Positions 4,551-7,066 of a stretch of 7,066 nt of DNA are shown here, one piece after another. The translations under genes were made by a program, and so were the position numbers. Below the pieces are notes generated by a model. That model ran no database searches. It had not been told where the DNA came from and saw nothing but the letters and a program-made list of their open reading frames with translations. How positions within the stretch are numbered: the first letter of the stretch is position 1; every line of letters starts with the position of its first letter. Origin of the DNA: Actinomycetes bacterium (GTDB lineage: Bacteria; Actinomycetota; Acidimicrobiia; Acidimicrobiales; Acidimicrobiaceae); NCBI GenBank assembly GCA_021823385.1, contig JAKAOC010000114.1:1-7066 (forward strand), in the 5' to 3' direction.

Positions 4551-6071
4551 ATGCCGCTCGGGCTGGTGGCGCTGGGTCCGGAGCCGCCGGCGACGGACCA
4601 GGCCGAGTTTTCGGCGCGCTCGAGCCGGCGCGGCTTCCGCCTCGGCCCGTGGAAGATCTGGCGCTGGAGGATCGGCACCGTTCCTCGGCTCATAGCCGGC
4701 CTTTCGATCGTTACCGCCGCAGTTTTCGGCCTGGTGTCTGTCCAGGTCGCCCAGACCTTCAAGTCGCACGCCCTGGGCATCACGCGCGGTATCCTCATCG
4801 ACGACTTAGGCGAGTACAGCCGCGCGCTCGAGGCGGCTCCCGGCTCCTCGATCTTCAGCACCACTTCTCGCTACCTCGCCAGTCACCAGGTGGATGCCTC
4901 GCGCGCCATCATGGTCGGTATCAAGGGTGGCGCGACGCTGGGTTCGCGTGGCTCCGAGCAGCTTCTGAAGTCCAGTCAGGTCAAGGCCTGGCTGGCCGCT
5001 GCTCCCGCCTCGACCGTCGTGCAGGGCGTTCCGGCGGGGAACAAGCACTACCTGGTTCTCGCCTCTCCTATCCGACAGGGGACACGTCTCGTCGGGGTGT
5101 TCATCGCGGCGGCGGACGAGACCAGCCTGCTGGCGGAGAGCCGCCAGGTCATGTTGCTGGCCATCGCCGAGGCTGCGATCGCGGTCGCCTTCACCGTGGG
5201 TGCCGGGTACCTGCTGCTGCGCCGGGTGCTCGGGATGGTGGGCGGAATAACCTCGACGGCTGCCGGAATCGCCGACGGCGACCTCAGCAGGCGTCTCGAC
5301 TACAGCGGCCCGGATGACGAGATGGGCACCATGGCCAAGACCTTCGATTACATGATCGACCGCCTGGATGCCACCGTGGCCGAGCAGCGGCGTCTGCTCT
5401 CCGACGTCTCCCACCAGCTGAAGACGCCCCTGACCATAGTGCGCGGGAACCTCGAGCTGATCGAGCGCCTCGGCGAGCCCCTCAGCCCGGAAAATCAGGA
5501 GAGCCTCCAGTATGCGTTGGAGGAGATCCAGTACATGAGCCGCCTCATCGATCAGCTGCTCATGCTCGGCCGTACCATGGAGCGCGACTTCCTGCAGACC
5601 GAGCCGGTCGACCTGCGCGCCTTCATGGCCGACGTGTTCGCAGCCGCCTCCGTGATGGCCCCGCGTTCCTGGAGCTACGCGGAGCCTCCCGACCTCGTAC
5701 TGCTCATCGACGCGCCCAAGCTCCGAGGCGCCATTCTCAACCTGGTCGAGAACGCCGTCAAGGCGACCGGAGAGGGTGACGAGATAGAGATCGCGGCGCG
5801 TGCGGATCAGCACCTGCTCACCATTTCGGTCGGGGACTCGGGACCGGGCGTGCCGCCCGGGATGGAGGCGTCCATCTTCGGGCGGTTCGAGAGGGGCTCG
5901 CGAACCTACGCCAAGGGCGCCGGGCTTGGCCTCTCGATCGTGGATGCGGTGGCCAGGGCGCACTCGGGAGCCGCACTGGTAGGGCGTTCCCGGCTCGGCG
6001 GCGCGGAGTTCTCCGTTGTCCTTCCCCTCAGCCTGGCGAATGGCTACGGCGCGGTGGAGGAGCACACATGA
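4551..6071 (+). CDS. membrane sensor histidine kinase (HAMP-HisKA-HATPase)
   Basis: This is a 506-aa two-component sensor kinase. Order: basic cytosolic N-terminus (1-46), TM1 (about 47-66), an extracytoplasmic domain of about 130 residues (67-199), TM2 (about 200-224) and HAMP (to about 275, with DEMGTMAKTFDYM). The HisKA dimerisation helix follows with phospho-acceptor H288 in SHQLKTPL, then the ATPase domain with N box LVENAVKAT (N401), G1 GDSGPGVPPG, F box FGRFERG and G2 GAGLGLSIV. All kinase motifs are intact. Residue H+1 is Gln where Glu/Asp is usual. The sensor domain contains an HYLVLASPIRQGTRLVGVFIAA segment resembling PAS/Cache-like extracellular folds, but no ligand can be named. 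The start is uncertain. ATG 4551 has GGAG five bases upstream. GTG 4530 (GGTGGGGA nine bases upstream) and TTG 4524, which overlaps the preceding stop, are in-frame alternatives adding seven or nine residues. It lies upstream of the regulator it should phosphorylate. Confidence 0.93.
   Translation: MPLGLVALGPEPPATDQAEFSARSSRRGFRLGPWKIWRWRIGTVPRLIAGLSIVTAAVFGLVSVQVAQTFKSHALGITRGILIDDLGEYSRALEAAPGSSIFSTTSRYLASHQVDASRAIMVGIKGGATLGSRGSEQLLKSSQVKAWLAAAPASTVVQGVPAGNKHYLVLASPIRQGTRLVGVFIAAADETSLLAESRQVMLLAIAEAAIAVAFTVGAGYLLLRRVLGMVGGITSTAAGIADGDLSRRLDYSGPDDEMGTMAKTFDYMIDRLDATVAEQRRLLSDVSHQLKTPLTIVRGNLELIERLGEPLSPENQESLQYALEEIQYMSRLIDQLLMLGRTMERDFLQTEPVDLRAFMADVFAAASVMAPRSWSYAEPPDLVLLIDAPKLRGAILNLVENAVKATGEGDEIEIAARADQHLLTISVGDSGPGVPPGMEASIFGRFERGSRTYAKGAGLGLSIVDAVARAHSGAALVGRSRLGGAEFSVVLPLSLANGYGAVEEHT
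6056..6062 (+). promoter_or_regulatory. strong Shine-Dalgarno inside the kinase 3' end
   Basis: GGAGGAG is one of the strongest ribosome binding sites in the window. It lies five bases before ATG 6068, the start of the mini-ORF, and is 59 nt from the regulator start, too far to serve it directly. It therefore points to initiation at 6068. Confidence 0.55.
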
Positions 6072-6124
6072 GTTACGGACGGCTGAGAATGTGCCGCCAA
6101 GTGCAGGTCAAGGAGCAAGGATGA
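6068..6124 (+). CDS. 18-codon linking ORF between kinase and regulator genes
   Basis: The ORF is ATG 6068 to TGA 6122-6124 and encodes MSYGRLRMCRQVQVKEQG, a short basic peptide with no known relative that I recognise. Three features argue for translation. GGAGGAG sits at ideal spacing (6056-6062). The start overlaps the kinase stop as ATGA (6068-6071). The stop overlaps the regulator start as ATGA (6121-6124). It is two bases out of frame with the regulator, so it is not a longer form of that protein, whose N-terminus is already canonical. Its last codons contain the regulator's own Shine-Dalgarno AAGGAG. The likely job is translational coupling: ribosomes leaving the kinase reinitiate here and deliver to the regulator start. 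A functional peptide or an attenuation role is possible but unsupported. At 18 codons, chance occurrence remains possible. Confidence 0.5.
   Translation: MSYGRLRMCRQVQVKEQG
6110..6115 (+). promoter_or_regulatory. ribosome binding site of the response regulator
   Basis: AAGGAG lies five bases before ATG 6121 and fixes the regulator start. It lies within the last codons of the mini-ORF, so ribosomes translating that ORF would pass directly over it. Confidence 0.6.
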
Positions 6125-6813
6125 ACATCGTCATCGTTGAGGACGACCCCCAGATCGCCAGCTTCCTTTCGCGCGGATTGCGCGCGGAGGGATACGCGAC
6201 CAGCATCATCTCCGACGGGGAGTCCGCGGCTCGCGTCGTGCCCGGCATGGCCGACGACATCGACCTCGTTCTATTGGATCTCGGGCTCCCCTTGCGCGAC
6301 GGCAAGTCGGTGCTGGCCCAGTGGAGGGCGGACAAGTTCTCCAAGCCGGTCATCATCCTGACTGCACGCGACGAGGTGGCCGAGAAGGTGAAGGGCCTCA
6401 ATGCGGGGGCCACCGACTACGTGACCAAGCCCTTCTCCTTCGACGAGCTGCTGGCCAGGATCCGCGCGGCGCTTCGCACCTACGACTCCGCGTCCCTGAC
6501 CACCCTCGAGGTCGCCGACGTCACCTTCGACATGCTCTCCAAGGTGGCCTTCCGGGGAGGAAAGCGGATCGAGCTCGCCCAGCGCGAGTGGTCGCTGCTG
6601 GAGCTGTTCATGCGCAATCCGCACCAGGTGCTCTCCCGGATCCAGATCCTGAACCACGTGTGGGACTATTCGTTCGACCCGGGGTCGAACATCGTCGACG
6701 TGTATGTGGGTTACCTGCGTAAGAAGATCAACATCCCCGGGCACGAGGCGTTGATCCAGACGGTGAGGGGAGCCGGATACCGGTTCATCCCCCCGTCCTC
6801 CAGCTTCAGCTGA
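6121..6813 (+). CDS. OmpR/PhoB-class response regulator
   Basis: This is a 230-aa DNA-binding response regulator. The receiver domain (1 to about 115) has the acidic pocket E7-D8-D9, phospho-acceptor D53 in LLDLGLP, T81 in ILTAR and K103 in the KPF motif, all intact. The C-terminal winged helix (about 125-225) shows the Trans_reg_C pattern: LAQREWSLLELFMRNP, then VLSRIQILNHVWDY, then the recognition-helix region NIVDVYVGYLRKKI, then the closing hairpin IQTVRGAGYRF. Length is normal for the family. The cytosolic protein should be phosphorylated by the adjacent kinase and act as a transcription factor; its targets are unknown. Start ATG 6121 begins MNIVIVEDD exactly as expected and has AAGGAG upstream. 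An in-frame extension to 6016 would overlap the kinase and lacks support. Possible autoregulation is suggested by the 11-bp-period repeat at 3865-3882. Its stop overlaps the convergent gene's stop by 8 bp. Confidence 0.95.
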   Translation: MNIVIVEDDPQIASFLSRGLRAEGYATSIISDGESAARVVPGMADDIDLVLLDLGLPLRDGKSVLAQWRADKFSKPVIILTARDEVAEKVKGLNAGATDYVTKPFSFDELLARIRAALRTYDSASLTTLEVADVTFDMLSKVAFRGGKRIELAQREWSLLELFMRNPHQVLSRIQILNHVWDYSFDPGSNIVDVYVGYLRKKINIPGHEALIQTVRGAGYRFIPPSSSFS

Positions 6814-7066
6814 GCGGCTGGTCGCGGTCCTCGCCGGCACGGATGGCGGAGGCCACCTCGGCTTGGCGCACCTCGTCGATCTCCATTGCCACCCGCTCGT
6901 CATCCGCCATGAGCGCATCGAGGTCGGTGTCGGCGAAGGCTAGGACGCCCATCTTTTCGAAGGCCGAGCGCATGGTCTCGCCGAAGAGGCCGATGTCGCG
7001 CAACACCGGCACTATGCGGGTGAAGAGCAGGCTGCGGAAGGCCTGCTGGGCCTCCGAGCCCTCCAC
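6806..7066 (-). CDS. C-terminal fragment of an unidentified helical protein
   Basis: This minus-strand frame enters from the right edge and ends at TGA 6808-6806, leaving 86 visible residues. The GTG at 7066 is unlikely to be the true start because it is at the window edge and the protein begins mid-helix. The visible part is predicted mostly alpha-helical. It has a FRSLLFTRIVPVLRDIGLFG helix pair near the visible start, an acidic FADTDLDALMADDERVAME stretch and a polar tail. The arrangement loosely recalls the C-terminus of ferritin-like or diiron helical proteins of Actinobacteria, but no metal-ligand motif is visible and I do not claim the family. There is no signal or membrane segment in the fragment. 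It is convergent with the response regulator, overlapping its 3' end by 8 bp, so it probably belongs to a separate transcription unit. Confidence 0.6.
   Translation of the reverse strand: MEGSEAQQAFRSLLFTRIVPVLRDIGLFGETMRSAFEKMGVLAFADTDLDALMADDERVAMEIDEVRQAEVASAIRAGEDRDQPLS

Noticed and set aside
4806..6065. Long minus-strand frame (419 codons) opposite the histidine kinase
   Set aside because: It arises from GC-rich codon bias in the kinase. The product is His/Arg/Gly-rich and shows no family pattern, while the plus strand has every kinase motif.
6016..6120. Longer response regulator starting inside the kinase gene
   Set aside because: It would add 35 unconserved residues before a canonical receiver N-terminus. 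AAGGAG at 6110-6115 marks ATG 6121.

Overview
This window is GC-rich (roughly two thirds G+C by eye). It has strong G/C bias at third codon positions, alternative TTG/GTG starts, GGAGG-type ribosome binding sites and tightly packed genes. The style fits a high-GC bacterium. The gene set and the Ser/Thr-rich exported protein suggest Actinomycetota (perhaps Acidimicrobiia-like), but no marker gene here proves it. No RNA gene, CRISPR array, insertion sequence or integrase was found.

Left part (1-2660), metabolic or housekeeping genes: a minus-strand gene running off the left edge encodes a divergent DUF1015-like protein. Back to back with it is a plus-strand HAD-IIA (NagD-type) phosphatase, which most likely starts at a TTG at 899. 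The HAD gene converges on a minus-strand agmatinase/arginase-family ureohydrolase. The two stops lie 4 bp apart inside a perfect 12-bp palindrome. Divergent from the ureohydrolase is a zinc-independent NADPH-dependent reductase of the CurA/leukotriene B4 dehydrogenase group (start 2844). The 183-bp region between them carries a 10-bp direct repeat.

Right part (3840-6813), a signalling operon on the plus strand: an AT-richer upstream region with an 11-bp-period direct repeat leads into three main genes. They are a small exported or membrane-anchored Ser/Thr-rich acidic protein, a two-transmembrane HAMP-HisKA-HATPase sensor histidine kinase, and an OmpR/PhoB-class response regulator. The order is accessory protein, kinase, regulator, the reverse of the common regulator-kinase order. 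Kinase and regulator are separated by 49 nt. That gap is filled exactly by an 18-codon ORF with a strong Shine-Dalgarno. Its start overlaps the kinase stop (ATGA) and its stop overlaps the regulator start (ATGA). This chained mini-ORF is the most unusual item in the window. A plausible reading is that the kinase senses an envelope or extracytoplasmic condition, possibly with the exported protein as partner, and signals to the regulator, which may autoregulate through the upstream repeats.

The right end (6806-7066) holds the C-terminal part of an unidentified helical protein on the minus strand, whose stop overlaps the regulator's 3' end by 8 bp. All intergenic stretches are under 200 bp. No convincing intrinsic terminator (stem plus T-tract) was seen anywhere.
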